Origin: Gordonia amicalis NBRC 100051 = JCM 11271
GTDB lineage: Bacteria; Actinomycetota; Actinomycetes; Mycobacteriales; Mycobacteriaceae
NCBI RefSeq assembly: GCF_000332995.1
Contig: NZ_BANS01000009.1
Location: forward strand, 55,264 to 119,263
DNA: 64,000 nucleotides
Direction: 5' to 3'
Shown here: in pieces, positions 45,583 through 54,742 of the stretch
Position numbering within the stretch: position 1 is the stretch's first letter
How the letters are laid out: every line of letters starts with the position of its first letter
Translations under genes and position numbers: made by a program
The notes under the pieces: model-generated
Told to the model about the DNA's origin: nothing
Seen by the model: only the letters and a program-made list of their open reading frames with translations
Database searches by the model: none

Positions 45583-47247
45583 GTGTCATCGGCTGATGGG
45601 CCGGTGCTGGTCGACGTCGATAAGGCGCGCGTGCCGAGTACTCGACGCCACGCTGAACCTCCTGCGCCGCAGCATAACCCGCTGGCCGTGTCCGCGCCGG
45701 ACGACGACGAGGTCTACGAATATCTCGGTCCGCAGATGCGCTGGATTCAGCTGGTTCTGACAGCCGCGTTCGTGCTGGTCGCCGTCTCACTTGTCGCATT
45801 CGCGACGACCCATCCATGGCTCACGCCGGTTCTCGTCATTCTTGTAGCGAATGTGATCGGGAACACATTTTCATTGTTGACCGGCATGAACAAACGGCGG
45901 GTGACATGGTCGTCGCATCAGGAGCGCGTGACTTCCTGGAATCCGCCCGACGGCCGATATCCGAGCGTCGACGTCTTTCTGCCCACCTGTGGTGAGAGTC
46001 TGGAAATCCTGCGCAACACCTATGAGCATGTCGTCGCGATGAACTGGCCCGGGAAGCTGTTCGTCTACGTCCTCGACGACGCGGCACGCGAGGAAGTTCA
46101 CGATCTGGCAGCATCTTTCGGTTTCGACTATGCGGTCCGCCCCGACCGCGGGCACCTCCGTAAGGCCGGCAATCTGCGACATGCGTCTCGGATCAGCCAT
46201 GGGGAATTCATCGTCATCTTCGACGCCGATTTCTGTCCCCGCCCCGATTTTCTCGGCCATCTGGTCCCCTATTTGGACGACCCTCAGGTTGCGATCGTGC
46301 AGAGTCCGCAATGCTTCGCCACCACCGAGTCGATGAACTGGATTCAACGCACCGCCGGCGCGACGCAGGAATTCTTCTATCGCTGGGTGCTGCCGTCGCG
46401 TGATCGGATCGGTGCGGCCAACTGCGTCGGGACGTCGGCGATCTACCGGCGTAGCGCGATCGAGCGGGTAGGTGGTTTCGCCGCGATCGAGCACAGCGAG
46501 GACCTGCACACCGGACGTCACCTCCAGCAGGCCGGCTACACGATCCGCTATGTGCCGGTGGTGTTGTCGCGCGGGCTGTGCCCGTCGGATCTGGCGGGCT
46601 TCCTCAACCAGCAGTACCGCTGGTGTCAGGGGACGTTGACACCGGTGCAGAACAGTCGGTCGGTGGATCACCCGCAGCGTCAGACGCTCCGCCAGCGCAT
46701 CGCCCGATGGGCCGGCGTCCTGTACTACATCACCACCGCGATGAACGTCTTCCTGCTGTTCCTGCCGGGCGTGATCATGGCGGTCTTCTATCCCGAGGAT
46801 GTGCGGCCCGCGCAGCTGGTCCCGTTCCTGCTCGGCCTGTGGGTGTATGTGGTGCTGTTCCCGCTGGTGTCGCGTACCCGCTGGCGTTTCGAGGTGCTCC
46901 GTATCCAGATGGCCTACAGCTACGCGCATGCGGTGGCGATCTGGCACAAGATCATCGGCCGCGAGATCGGCTGGGTGCCGACGGGCGTGATCGGCCAGTC
47001 GAACTCGCTGGCCCGCTCCATCTCCTGGCTCGGCGCCACGGTGCTCGGGGCGTCGTTGGTCGCGTTCTGGGTGTCCATCGTCTGGGACGTGATGGAGTAC
47101 GGGCTGGCCCAGTTCTGGATGATGGTCGGCCTGATGCTCGCGTACACGTACCTGGCGTTTCCGCTGTTCGTCGAGTTCGTGAAGATCCTGCTGCCGCGGC
47201 GTCGTTCGCGCGTAGCTGAGGTCGAACCAGAGGAGATCGCAGCATGA
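45583..47247 (+). CDS. Cellulose-synthase-like GT2 glycosyltransferase
   Basis: 554 aa from the GTG at 45583 with GGAGAA upstream; the open frame starts 51 bp earlier without a ribosome site. Two N-terminal helices (about 55-105) precede a GT2 domain with VDVFLPTCGE, VYVLDDAAR (DD), IVIFDADFCP (DxD), TSAIYRRSAIERVGG, the TED-like base region HSEDLHTG and the processive motif QQYRWCQGTL. Four or five C-terminal helices follow. This is the BcsA-type processive architecture without a PilZ domain. It probably polymerises a beta-glucan or related polymer through the membrane. It is coupled to a 60-aa membrane protein and an acyltransferase. Confidence 0.9.
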   Translation: MSSADGPVLVDVDKARVPSTRRHAEPPAPQHNPLAVSAPDDDEVYEYLGPQMRWIQLVLTAAFVLVAVSLVAFATTHPWLTPVLVILVANVIGNTFSLLTGMNKRRVTWSSHQERVTSWNPPDGRYPSVDVFLPTCGESLEILRNTYEHVVAMNWPGKLFVYVLDDAAREEVHDLAASFGFDYAVRPDRGHLRKAGNLRHASRISHGEFIVIFDADFCPRPDFLGHLVPYLDDPQVAIVQSPQCFATTESMNWIQRTAGATQEFFYRWVLPSRDRIGAANCVGTSAIYRRSAIERVGGFAAIEHSEDLHTGRHLQQAGYTIRYVPVVLSRGLCPSDLAGFLNQQYRWCQGTLTPVQNSRSVDHPQRQTLRQRIARWAGVLYYITTAMNVFLLFLPGVIMAVFYPEDVRPAQLVPFLLGLWVYVVLFPLVSRTRWRFEVLRIQMAYSYAHAVAIWHKIIGREIGWVPTGVIGQSNSLARSISWLGATVLGASLVAFWVSIVWDVMEYGLAQFWMMVGLMLAYTYLAFPLFVEFVKILLPRRRSRVAEVEPEEIAA

Positions 47248-47426
47248 CGGCGTTCGGTCCCGAACCCGACGACGCGCGCCCCGTAGCCCATCCCGAGCGC
47301 CCCAACCCGACGAACTGGAATCGGATCTCGGTGTGGGAGGTCGTCGGTTACACCCTGGCGATCCTGTTCATCGCGGCGCTGGCGCTCGGCTGGTTCGACA
47401 TCATGCTCCTGTGGGACACCAAGTGA
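47244..47426 (+). CDS. 60-aa single-span membrane protein
   Basis: The ATG overlaps the GT2 stop as ATGA. A Pro-rich cytoplasmic N-terminus (GPEPDDARPVAHPERPNPTN) is followed by one membrane helix (WEVVGYTLAILFIAALALGWF) and DIMLLWDTK. Its coupling to the synthase suggests a small accessory subunit of the polysaccharide synthase. No family is recognised. Confidence 0.75.
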   Translation: MTAFGPEPDDARPVAHPERPNPTNWNRISVWEVVGYTLAILFIAALALGWFDIMLLWDTK

Positions 47427-47442
47427 TCGGCTGGGCGGGCTG

Positions 47443-49560
47443 ATGCCGCACGAAGCCCCGACCCAGCCGATGCATGCGCTGCAGGTGGAGCCCGACGCGG
47501 CGCCCACCTCGCCGATGCCGGCCGCGCCCACAACGTTCTTCGACGACATCGCCGGCCTACGCGGTGTCGCGGTGCTGCTCGTGGTGCTGTTCCACTCGCA
47601 CGTTCCGTATCTGACCGGCGGTTTCGTCGGTGTCGACGTCTTCTTCGTGATCTCCGGGTTCCTGATCACCGGCCTGCTGGTCCGCGAGTACGAGCGGCAC
47701 GAGCGGATCTCGTTGCGCGGCTTCTTCGCCCGCCGTGCCCGTCGCATCATCCCGCCGGCCGCGCTGGTGATCGTGGTGTCGATCATCGGCGCCGCGATCT
47801 TCATGCCGCTGCTGAAGGTGTTCAAGCAGGCCCTCGATCTGCTGGCCGCGGCAGCACAAGTGGCGAACTGGCATTTCATCCAGCAGAACGCCGACTACCT
47901 GGCCGGCGCGATCGACGGCAGCCTGGCGACGCACTTCTGGTCGCTCGCCATCGAGGCTCAGCTGTACTTCATCTGGCCGTTCCTGGTGATCGGCGCGGGT
48001 GCGCTGGCGACCCGGACCCGGTTGCGGGAACGTCTCTCGGTTCGCTGGTCGGTCGGTATCGCGGTGCTGGTGGTCAGTGTGGCGTCGCTGGTGTGGGCGA
48101 TCGTGCTGACGCCCACCGATCCCGCGACGGCCTACATGGCCACCTACACCCGCGCCTGGCAGTTCGGGGTCGGTGGTCTGGTGGCGATCGTCCTGCCGGC
48201 GCTGGCGCGGTTCGGTGCACTGCGCGCGGGTGGTCCTGTTGCCCTGGTGCTGGGTTGGGCCGGTCTTGCCGGCATCGTCGTCGCGGCCTTCATCGTGAAC
48301 GCCCACACGCCGTATCCGGGTACCGCGGCGCTGCTCCCGACCGCGGGTGCCGCGCTGGTCATCGCCTCCGGCTGTGCCGTCGGTTCGGGTTCGGTGTTCG
48401 TGGGACGGCTCTTGGCGACGCCGCCGCTGAAGTTCCTCGGCCGGGTGTCATATGCCTGGTACCTGTGGCATTGGCCGGCGATCGTGCTGTACGAGGCGGT
48501 CGTCGGGTCGTCGAGCTGGCCGGTGCTGCTGGCCGTGTCGGCGGGATCGCTCGTGCTCGCAACGATTTCGACCCTGCTGTTCGAGGAGCCGCTGCTACAC
48601 AATCGCGAGCTCAAACGCAATGACTCGGCGTCGATCTCGCTGGGGCTGACGGGCGTGATCGCGGCCCTGGCGGTCACGATGACCGCGGGTGTGATCACCG
48701 TGCAGGTGGCCAGCCGCGACACGGTCGCGAACGCGTCGCTCACGTATCAGTCGGTGTTCGGGACCGATAGCGGTGAGCAGTCCGGCCCGGTGACGCCAAA
48801 CCCGTTCCAGGCGTTCGATGATCGGCCCCACCCGTTCGAGTGTCTGATCCCGGTGGGGGACACCGCACCACGCGAGAACTGCGTCTTCGGTCCGGCAAAC
48901 GGCATCCCGGTGGTGCTCTTCGGCGACAGTCATGCCGATCAGTGGGCGGAGTCGATCCGCAACATCGGCGCCGACCACGGCTGGCGGATTCACCAGTTCA
49001 CCAAGGCTGCCTGCCCGGCCCAGCACCTGCGGCCGCAGTCCGGCGTCCCGGACCCGTATGTGAAGGCGGACTGCCAGGAGTGGCGCGAGGAGACGCTGAA
49101 GCGCATCGCCGAGGTGGGGCCGCGGATCATCTTCGTCTCGTCGCTGTCGACCTATGTCCCGGATCGTGTGGTTGCCGAGGCCGCGTGGACGCACACGATG
49201 ATCCAGCTGCGGAACACCGGCGCCAAGCTCGTGTACATCGCCGACACGCCCTACCCGGGGTTCCAGGTGGCCGATTGCATCTCCGGCTCGATGGACGACT
49301 GGACCAAGTGCGAGTTCAACTTCGACGACTACCCACGCATCGAACCGATCACCGACGCCGTGTCACGTCGCGAATATCGGGATGTCACGACGCTGAGCGT
49401 CAACGACCTGCTGTGTGAGGGCAACTCGTGCTTCGCCGCGCACAACAAGATCCTCTTCTACCGCGACGACTCCCACCTGACGGCCACCGCCGCGCGGGTC
49501 CTCGAGCCGGCGCTGCGCGCGCAGCTGGATAAAAAGAGGTTCGACTACAACGCGCGGTGA
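47443..49560 (+). CDS. Acyltransferase-3 / SGNH fusion (OafA-like)
   Basis: 705 aa. The N-terminal acyltransferase_3 domain has about ten helices (FFDDIAGLRGVAVLLVVLFH with catalytic His, GGFVGVDVFFVISGFLITG, FFARRARRIIPPA, THFWSLAIEAQLYFIWP, YAWYLWHWPAIVLYE). The C-terminal extracytoplasmic SGNH domain (about 485-700) has GDSHADQW for the Ser nucleophile, SSLSTY in place of the usual GxND and DDSHLT for the Asp/His pair. Such proteins O-acylate extracytoplasmic glycans. It lies 16 bp after the small membrane protein in the GT2 operon, so it most likely modifies the GT2 product. Confidence 0.92.
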   Translation: MPHEAPTQPMHALQVEPDAAPTSPMPAAPTTFFDDIAGLRGVAVLLVVLFHSHVPYLTGGFVGVDVFFVISGFLITGLLVREYERHERISLRGFFARRARRIIPPAALVIVVSIIGAAIFMPLLKVFKQALDLLAAAAQVANWHFIQQNADYLAGAIDGSLATHFWSLAIEAQLYFIWPFLVIGAGALATRTRLRERLSVRWSVGIAVLVVSVASLVWAIVLTPTDPATAYMATYTRAWQFGVGGLVAIVLPALARFGALRAGGPVALVLGWAGLAGIVVAAFIVNAHTPYPGTAALLPTAGAALVIASGCAVGSGSVFVGRLLATPPLKFLGRVSYAWYLWHWPAIVLYEAVVGSSSWPVLLAVSAGSLVLATISTLLFEEPLLHNRELKRNDSASISLGLTGVIAALAVTMTAGVITVQVASRDTVANASLTYQSVFGTDSGEQSGPVTPNPFQAFDDRPHPFECLIPVGDTAPRENCVFGPANGIPVVLFGDSHADQWAESIRNIGADHGWRIHQFTKAACPAQHLRPQSGVPDPYVKADCQEWREETLKRIAEVGPRIIFVSSLSTYVPDRVVAEAAWTHTMIQLRNTGAKLVYIADTPYPGFQVADCISGSMDDWTKCEFNFDDYPRIEPITDAVSRREYRDVTTLSVNDLLCEGNSCFAAHNKILFYRDDSHLTATAARVLEPALRAQLDKKRFDYNAR

Positions 49561-49591
49561 GCGCCTCTCGCTCCCTTCGCTCCCACCCGTC

Positions 49592-49715
49592 GGTTGAGTA
49601 GGGGAGGAGCGCAGCGACGACCCCCTCCCGCCGGTTGAGTAGGCGAGGAGCGAAGCGACGAGCCCCTCCCGCCGGTTGAGTAGGCGAGGAGCGAAGCGAC
49701 GAGCCGTATCGAAAC
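49592..49715. repeat. Tandem array of 41-bp GGTTGAG repeat
   Basis: Three copies start at 49592, 49633 and 49674 (GGTTGAGTAGGCGAGGAGCG core, period 41 bp). Only the last carries the full end GCCGTATCGAAACC. The same unit occurs singly at 37457-37498 and in decayed form at 32314. A different repeat-like sequence with GCGACGAGCG and GCGAGGAGCC follows at 49739-49770. Together they fill the 250 bp between the acyltransferase gene and the next minus-strand gene. Confidence 0.9.
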
Positions 49716-49810
49716 CCCGCGTCCCTCGCTCCCTGAGGTGCGACGAGCGTTAGCGAGGAGCCTCGAAGGGCGGGAGACCGGACGAATCAAACCACAGCCC
49801 CAACGACCAT

Positions 49811-50101
49811 CTACTCCTCGTACCGCCGGCGTTCACGTGTACGCGTGAAAGTGACTGCGGCGATTGCCACTCCCAGGATCGAGAGAATGTCTGACTCGGT
49901 GAAGCCGTGGTTGATGTTGATCGAGATTAAGATGCGGCCTTCGACCGGACCGTTCCACATGAACCACGCCACGGATGCTGCTACGAGCACCGCAGCCGCC
50001 CTGTAGGTGGGCCGTGCGAGGCACCACGCTCCTGTGACAAACAGCAGGTTCAGTAGTACCAACGCATGGAACACGGAAGGATCGACGGGTTGGTCAGGCA
50101 T
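49811..50101 (-). CDS. Small hypothetical membrane protein
   Basis: 96 aa from the ATG at 50101. Three hydrophobic helices (VFHALVLLNLLFVTGAWCLA, AAAVLVAASVAWFMWNG, ESDILSILGVAIAAVTFT) end in a basic RTRERRRYEE tail. No family is recognised. It lies downstream of the GH26-like gene on the same strand, 62 bp apart, and may be cotranscribed with it. Confidence 0.6.
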   Translation of the reverse strand: MPDQPVDPSVFHALVLLNLLFVTGAWCLARPTYRAAAVLVAASVAWFMWNGPVEGRILISININHGFTESDILSILGVAIAAVTFTRTRERRRYEE

Positions 50102-50163
50102 CGGACCAGTATCCCTGCCGCTACTCCTCCTGCAACCCGACGGTCTGACCACGTGCAGACGTA

Positions 50164-51186
50164 CTAGGTTGGACGACCGTCGCTCATCCATTGAGCAAGT
50201 TCGTCGCGGAAACTCTTGGTGCTGGCAGGTGTCGAGTTGAACCGCCAGTCACGTTCCTTGTCCATCTGGAACCATAGGAAACCCAGTACGTTTGGATGGT
50301 TTTCGATAACACGGAAGAAGTCTGCGATCCACTGCGCTTTGAGATTCGGAGTGGCGCCGTCAGCGGATCCGACCTCGGTGACGAGAATGGGACGTCCCGG
50401 GCTGATCCGGCTCAGTGCCTTGAGGCTATCCGAGAAGAGCTTGTCGGCTGATTGCCACTGATGGCCAGGTGTCTGGCCCCAGTTGTAACCGTCCAGGCCG
50501 AGGTAGTCCACCTTGTCATCCGGGGGGTAACAGTCCTCAAAATCCCGAGTGCCCTCAGTGATCGCATTCGGGGCCCACACGAAACGGACATGCGGTGCCT
50601 GCTCACTCACGATCGAGTGCATCCTCGTCCAAGCTGCGCGGTATTGCTCAGCTGTGTTCTGGTTCACTCCGACGGACCACGGGTACCAGTTTCCGTTCAT
50701 CTCCTGCGCAAATCTGAGCAGCAGAGGATAGGGCCACGACGCAAGTTGCGTGGCCCAACGGAACAGGTCTGGATCATGTCGACCGGCAGCGATGCTCGCG
50801 AGCGAATATTCGGGTTGGTCGCTTCCGTCGTCAGGGCGCCACGGTTCAAGCGTGAGGACTGGGGTCGCTCCGCCGCTGCGAACAAGGTCGAGGGTTGCGA
50901 CTGGTACAGAGTCGCCGATTGCGGCGAATAAGTGCATGAAGTCGGGCTTTGTCCCCGCAAGCGTTGCGATTCGGTCGATCGAAGCGACCGTTGTGCGAGA
51001 AGTACCAGCGACAGTCGGCATGAATGCACCCCAGGAGCGCTTGCGAACAGGCGATCCCATCTGTGTCTTCTCATCGTCTGCACTGCACGCGGTAACGAGC
51101 GTGACCGCCGCCCCCAGAACCGCTCCGAACAGCGTGCGCCGCGGTAGGCCGGCACCTAGTGCAAGTGGCTTGCCGTCCTCGACCAT
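50164..51186 (-). CDS. GH26-like (mannanase-type) lipoprotein glycoside hydrolase
   Basis: 340 aa. The N-terminus LGAGLPRRTLFGAVLGAAVTLVTAC combines a twin-arginine-like RR and a lipobox (VTAC, Cys34). The catalytic (beta/alpha)8 domain has LLRFAQEMNGNWYPWS, with the putative acid/base Glu, and PILVTEVGSADG, with the putative nucleophile Glu, both standard for GH26. VDYLGLDGYNWG lies between them. It probably cleaves beta-mannan or a related glucan, or trims the exopolysaccharide made by the adjacent locus. It is divergent from the EPS operon. Confidence 0.85.
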   Translation of the reverse strand: MVEDGKPLALGAGLPRRTLFGAVLGAAVTLVTACSADDEKTQMGSPVRKRSWGAFMPTVAGTSRTTVASIDRIATLAGTKPDFMHLFAAIGDSVPVATLDLVRSGGATPVLTLEPWRPDDGSDQPEYSLASIAAGRHDPDLFRWATQLASWPYPLLLRFAQEMNGNWYPWSVGVNQNTAEQYRAAWTRMHSIVSEQAPHVRFVWAPNAITEGTRDFEDCYPPDDKVDYLGLDGYNWGQTPGHQWQSADKLFSDSLKALSRISPGRPILVTEVGSADGATPNLKAQWIADFFRVIENHPNVLGFLWFQMDKERDWRFNSTPASTKSFRDELAQWMSDGRPT

Positions 51187-51827
51187 CTAGTCATTCTCGC
51201 CTGTGCTCAAGCGGCAGCCTGAACAGGGGCTGCCGCAATCCAAAGACAACAGGCCGTTCACGATGCAGAAACTGATTGTTCGCGATGGCCGAGAATATAA
51301 ACCACATTCAGCATCGCGTGTCCGATTTCTGGTATTTGATAGTCGCAGTCATTGTGTAGAGAAGATTAATCCCGCGTCTCTTTTCCCTTCGTTTGCGCGA
51401 CTCGGTAAGGAACCGAGTCCGCAGACCCCGCGGACGAGGCAGCCCCTGGGCATGCGCTGGAAGTGACATGAGTCACACTTTGTTTCGGGAGCGGCCGAGA
51501 AGCTGAAGACCCTGTGGCACTGAGTCGTTCGGCGCGATCCATGGTCCATGGCGGGTCGGCCCAAGGTGTGCGGATAGGCACCTGGACGCAGTGACGTGCG
51601 GCCGCTCCGTCTCTTTGCTGACGGGATGATCCTGCAAAATGGCAATGTGAGACGCTCCTCGGTCGGACTTCAAAGCGCACTCAGGTTGTAACCGCGACCA
51701 TCCTGAAATACGCTCACTAACATCCGCGTAGTCAAATTGCGGTCGGACGTCGTCGACGTTCTGGTGGTTGGGCGTAGGGGCCGATCGCCGCCTTCGAGTT
51801 CATAAGTTTTGTTTTGGGAGGTTGGCA
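51187..51827. promoter_or_regulatory. Long AT-enriched leader region of the EPS locus
   Basis: 641 bp with no credible gene, between the divergent GH26-like gene and the EPS operon. Bases 51240-51400 are clearly A/T-richer than the window average. A perfect stem-loop lies at 51399-51406 with 51412-51419 (GACTCGGT/ACCGAGTC, AAGGA loop). GGGAGG at 51816-51821 is the ribosome site of the first EPS gene. Promoters for both directions are expected here. Confidence 0.5.
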
Positions 51828-53345
51828 GTGGCCCATCGTCCGGCCTATGACACTTTGGGACGGAGTTCGGAGCGCGCACCCCTGCGACTGCGCTTTGCTG
51901 GCAGGGTTGGCGAGCGTTCACGTTCCTGGATCCACGGTTACGTCATTCGACTTGCGTGGACTGACGCTGTGATTGTCGCCCTTGTGGTGTGCTTAGCGCA
52001 GGTAGCTCGCTTCGGCGCTGATAGTGCAATGGCGCCGAATGGCGACGCGCAGGTGCCGGCGGTGCTCGTTTCTGTTGTGCTCGGCTTTAGTTGGCTGATG
52101 TCATTGCGTGCGTTCCAGACACTCGACCGACGGATCGTTGGCTCGGGCTCGCAAGAGTACAGTCGTGTCGTCACCGCGTGCCTTGCTCTGTTCGGAGTTC
52201 TCGCGATGGTGGACCTGTTGTTTCGTCTGAATATTGCGAGAGGGTTCATCGCAATAGCATTACCCGCGGGTACCTTGGGCCTTCTCATCTCGCGATGGTT
52301 ATGGCGCCAGCGATTAGGGCACCAACGTCTCAGGTCGCAGAGTTTGGAGCACGTGCTGGTCGTCGGTACCGAAGTCTCAGCGGTCCCGATGATCGAACGT
52401 CTTCTGCGGCAACCCAATCTCGGATACCGAGTAGTGGGGATCTGCCTGCCAAATCGCTTGGCGCACAGAGCATTCGTGTCCGTGGGGGACACGGAAGTCC
52501 CGGTACACGGGACTTTCGGAGACGTCTGCAACGCGGTCGTCGACTCGGGTGCGACCACCGTCGCGGTGACCTCCGCAGAGGCGCTGGGTCACGACGCCAT
52601 GCAGGCGCTGTCATGGGATCTTGAAGGACTCGACGTCGACATGATGGTCTCCCCGGGGGTCACCGATGTCGCAGGACCCCGAGTGATGGTTCGTCCCGTT
52701 GCTGGGCTTCCTCTTCTGCACATTGATAAGCCGCGCTACGAAGGAGCGAACCGGTTCCGTAAGGCGTTCGTCGACCGAGTCGGCGCTGCGCTGATTCTGT
52801 TTCTACTAGCACCTGTCCTGCTCTCCGTAGCGGTCGCAATCAAGCTCGACTCGCGGGGACCGGTCTTCTACCGCGCAACACGTGTAGGACTCAACAATGT
52901 GTCTTTCTCGATGTGGAAGTTTCGCTCGATGGTGCAGAATGCGGACGCCCTCAAAGAGAACCTGCGAGCGTTGAATGAGGGATCGGGCGTCCTGTTTAAG
53001 ATGCGGGATGACCCACGTGTGACTCGCGTAGGTGCGTTCATCCGGAGATACAGCTTGGATGAGCTGCCACAGCTCTTCAATGTGTTGGGCGGCACTATGA
53101 GTCTTGTGGGGCCGCGGCCTCCCCTCCCGGATGAAGTAGAACGCTATGACGGACGCGTAGCCCGTCGGATGTTGGTGAAGCCGGGGATGACAGGTCTCTG
53201 GCAAGTCTCCGGTCGGTCGGACCTTTCATGGGAAGAGTCTGTGCGACTTGACCTTTCCTATGTGGAGAACTGGTCGATCATGCAAGATGCTCTGATTCTG
53301 TGGAAGACGGTCAAGGCGGTCGTAGCGAAAGATGGTGCGTACTGA
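51828..53345 (+). CDS. Polyprenyl-phosphate sugar-1-phosphate transferase (EPS initiation)
   Basis: 505 aa from the GTG at 51828 with GGGAGG. Four N-terminal helices, a central Rossmann-like region (HVLVVGTEVSAVPMIERLL) and a C-terminal bacterial sugar transferase domain: the reentrant helix ALILFLLAPVLLSVAVAIKL, DSRGPVFYRATRVGL, FSMWKFRSMVQNAD, RYSLDELPQLFNVLGG, VGPRPPLPDE and GMTGLWQVSGR. It loads the first sugar phosphate on undecaprenyl phosphate, starting the repeat unit. The next gene begins inside its stop codon (TGATG). Confidence 0.93.
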   Translation: MAHRPAYDTLGRSSERAPLRLRFAGRVGERSRSWIHGYVIRLAWTDAVIVALVVCLAQVARFGADSAMAPNGDAQVPAVLVSVVLGFSWLMSLRAFQTLDRRIVGSGSQEYSRVVTACLALFGVLAMVDLLFRLNIARGFIAIALPAGTLGLLISRWLWRQRLGHQRLRSQSLEHVLVVGTEVSAVPMIERLLRQPNLGYRVVGICLPNRLAHRAFVSVGDTEVPVHGTFGDVCNAVVDSGATTVAVTSAEALGHDAMQALSWDLEGLDVDMMVSPGVTDVAGPRVMVRPVAGLPLLHIDKPRYEGANRFRKAFVDRVGAALILFLLAPVLLSVAVAIKLDSRGPVFYRATRVGLNNVSFSMWKFRSMVQNADALKENLRALNEGSGVLFKMRDDPRVTRVGAFIRRYSLDELPQLFNVLGGTMSLVGPRPPLPDEVERYDGRVARRMLVKPGMTGLWQVSGRSDLSWEESVRLDLSYVENWSIMQDALILWKTVKAVVAKDGAY

Positions 53346-54646
53346 TGCGGATGGTTGTACTCGGACTCGGATACCTCGGCGCGACCCACGCTGCATGCAT
53401 GGCTGAGCTTGGACATGAGGTGCTTGGCATCGAGGTAATACCGGACAAGCGGGCACAGCTCGCCGCCGGTGAAGTGCCCTTTTACGAGCCTGGCTTGCCT
53501 GAGCTCCTGAAGAAGCACATCGATTCAGGCGCACTGAAGGTCTCGGGCTCCTACACAGACGCGGCAGACTTCGCCGACGTGTTCTTCATCGCGGTCGGAA
53601 CGCCCCAGAAAAAGGGGGAGTACAGCGCTGATCTTCAATACGTCGAGTCCGCCATCGAAGAGTTGGTGCCGCTGCTCACTCGTGATGCCCTGATCCTCGG
53701 AAAGTCGACCGTCCCTGTTGGGACTGCTCAGAAACTCTCGGAGCGCGTGGATGAGCTGGCGAAGGATGTGGACGTCCAGATCGCGTGGAACCCCGAATTC
53801 CTCCGCGAGGGGTTCGCGGTGGCGGACACGCTTCATCCAGATCGTGTGGTTCTCGGTGCGTTCCCGGGTAGTTGCGCCGAAGAGGTGTGCCGAGACATCT
53901 ATGGCTCGATCATAAGCAGTGGAACACCGTTCATTGTTACCGATCCGCCGACGGCCGAGCTGGTGAAGACCTCTGCCAACGCATTCTTGGCTACGAAGAT
54001 CTCGTTCATCAACGCGATAGCGGAAGTATGTGACGCTGCCGGAGCAGATGTCAGGGCGATCGCCGACGCGATCGGCTATGACGCGCGAATCGGCCGTAGG
54101 TTCCTCAATGCAGGTCTGGGTTTCGGCGGCGGATGCCTACCAAAGGACATCCGCGCTTTCATGGCGCGAGCTGGTGAACTCGGTGCTGCCGAAGCGCTCA
54201 GCTTCCTACGCGAGGTCGACAACGTCAACATGCGAAGGCGGACTCGAATGGTCGAGCTCACCCGTGAAGTCTGCGGTGGTTCACTGCTCGGAAAGCGGAT
54301 TGCGATCTTGGGAGCGGCGTTCAAGCCCAAATCGGACGACGTGAGAGATTCCCCCGCTCTGAACGTTGCAGGTCAGATTCAGTTGCAGGGCGCCTCCGTT
54401 GCAGTATATGACCCGAAGGCAATGGACAACTCGCGGAAACTCTTTCCCACACTCGATTACGCAGTATCGGCACACGAAGCCTGCGATAAAGCCGACGTCG
54501 TATTGGTTTTGACCGAGTGGGAGGAATTCGTCAGCTTGAACCCCAGTGACCTCGAACCGTTTGTGAGACAACGGAATATCATCGACGGTCGCAACTGCCT
54601 TGATGCGTCGAGTTGGAAGTCCGCGGGCTGGCGCTACTGCGCCTAG
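53345..54646 (+). CDS. UDP-glucose/nucleotide-sugar 6-dehydrogenase
   Basis: 433 aa; the ATG shares one base with the previous stop. Rossmann NAD site VLGLGYLGATHAACMAELGHEV, then VGTPQK, GKSTVPVGTA, NPEFLREGFAV, EL-V-TSANAFLATKISFIN and the catalytic Cys in GFGGGCLPKDI. Twofold oxidation of UDP-glucose to UDP-glucuronate (or the mannose counterpart) would supply a uronic acid for the polymer. The C-terminal domain AFKPKSDDVRDSPAL is complete. Confidence 0.93.
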   Translation: MRMVVLGLGYLGATHAACMAELGHEVLGIEVIPDKRAQLAAGEVPFYEPGLPELLKKHIDSGALKVSGSYTDAADFADVFFIAVGTPQKKGEYSADLQYVESAIEELVPLLTRDALILGKSTVPVGTAQKLSERVDELAKDVDVQIAWNPEFLREGFAVADTLHPDRVVLGAFPGSCAEEVCRDIYGSIISSGTPFIVTDPPTAELVKTSANAFLATKISFINAIAEVCDAAGADVRAIADAIGYDARIGRRFLNAGLGFGGGCLPKDIRAFMARAGELGAAEALSFLREVDNVNMRRRTRMVELTREVCGGSLLGKRIAILGAAFKPKSDDVRDSPALNVAGQIQLQGASVAVYDPKAMDNSRKLFPTLDYAVSAHEACDKADVVLVLTEWEEFVSLNPSDLEPFVRQRNIIDGRNCLDASSWKSAGWRYCA

Positions 54647-54742
54647 TGGTCCCCGGACGCAGGAACGAAAGAGGTTGGCGGACGCCACCGTGTACCGCTA
54701 ACCGTCTTTGCGTGGCAGGGAGGGCGAAAGGATTTGACATCG

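Noticed and set aside
51349..51921. Small open frames in the EPS leader region
   Set aside because: Compositionally random, overlapping each other in different frames, no ribosome sites.
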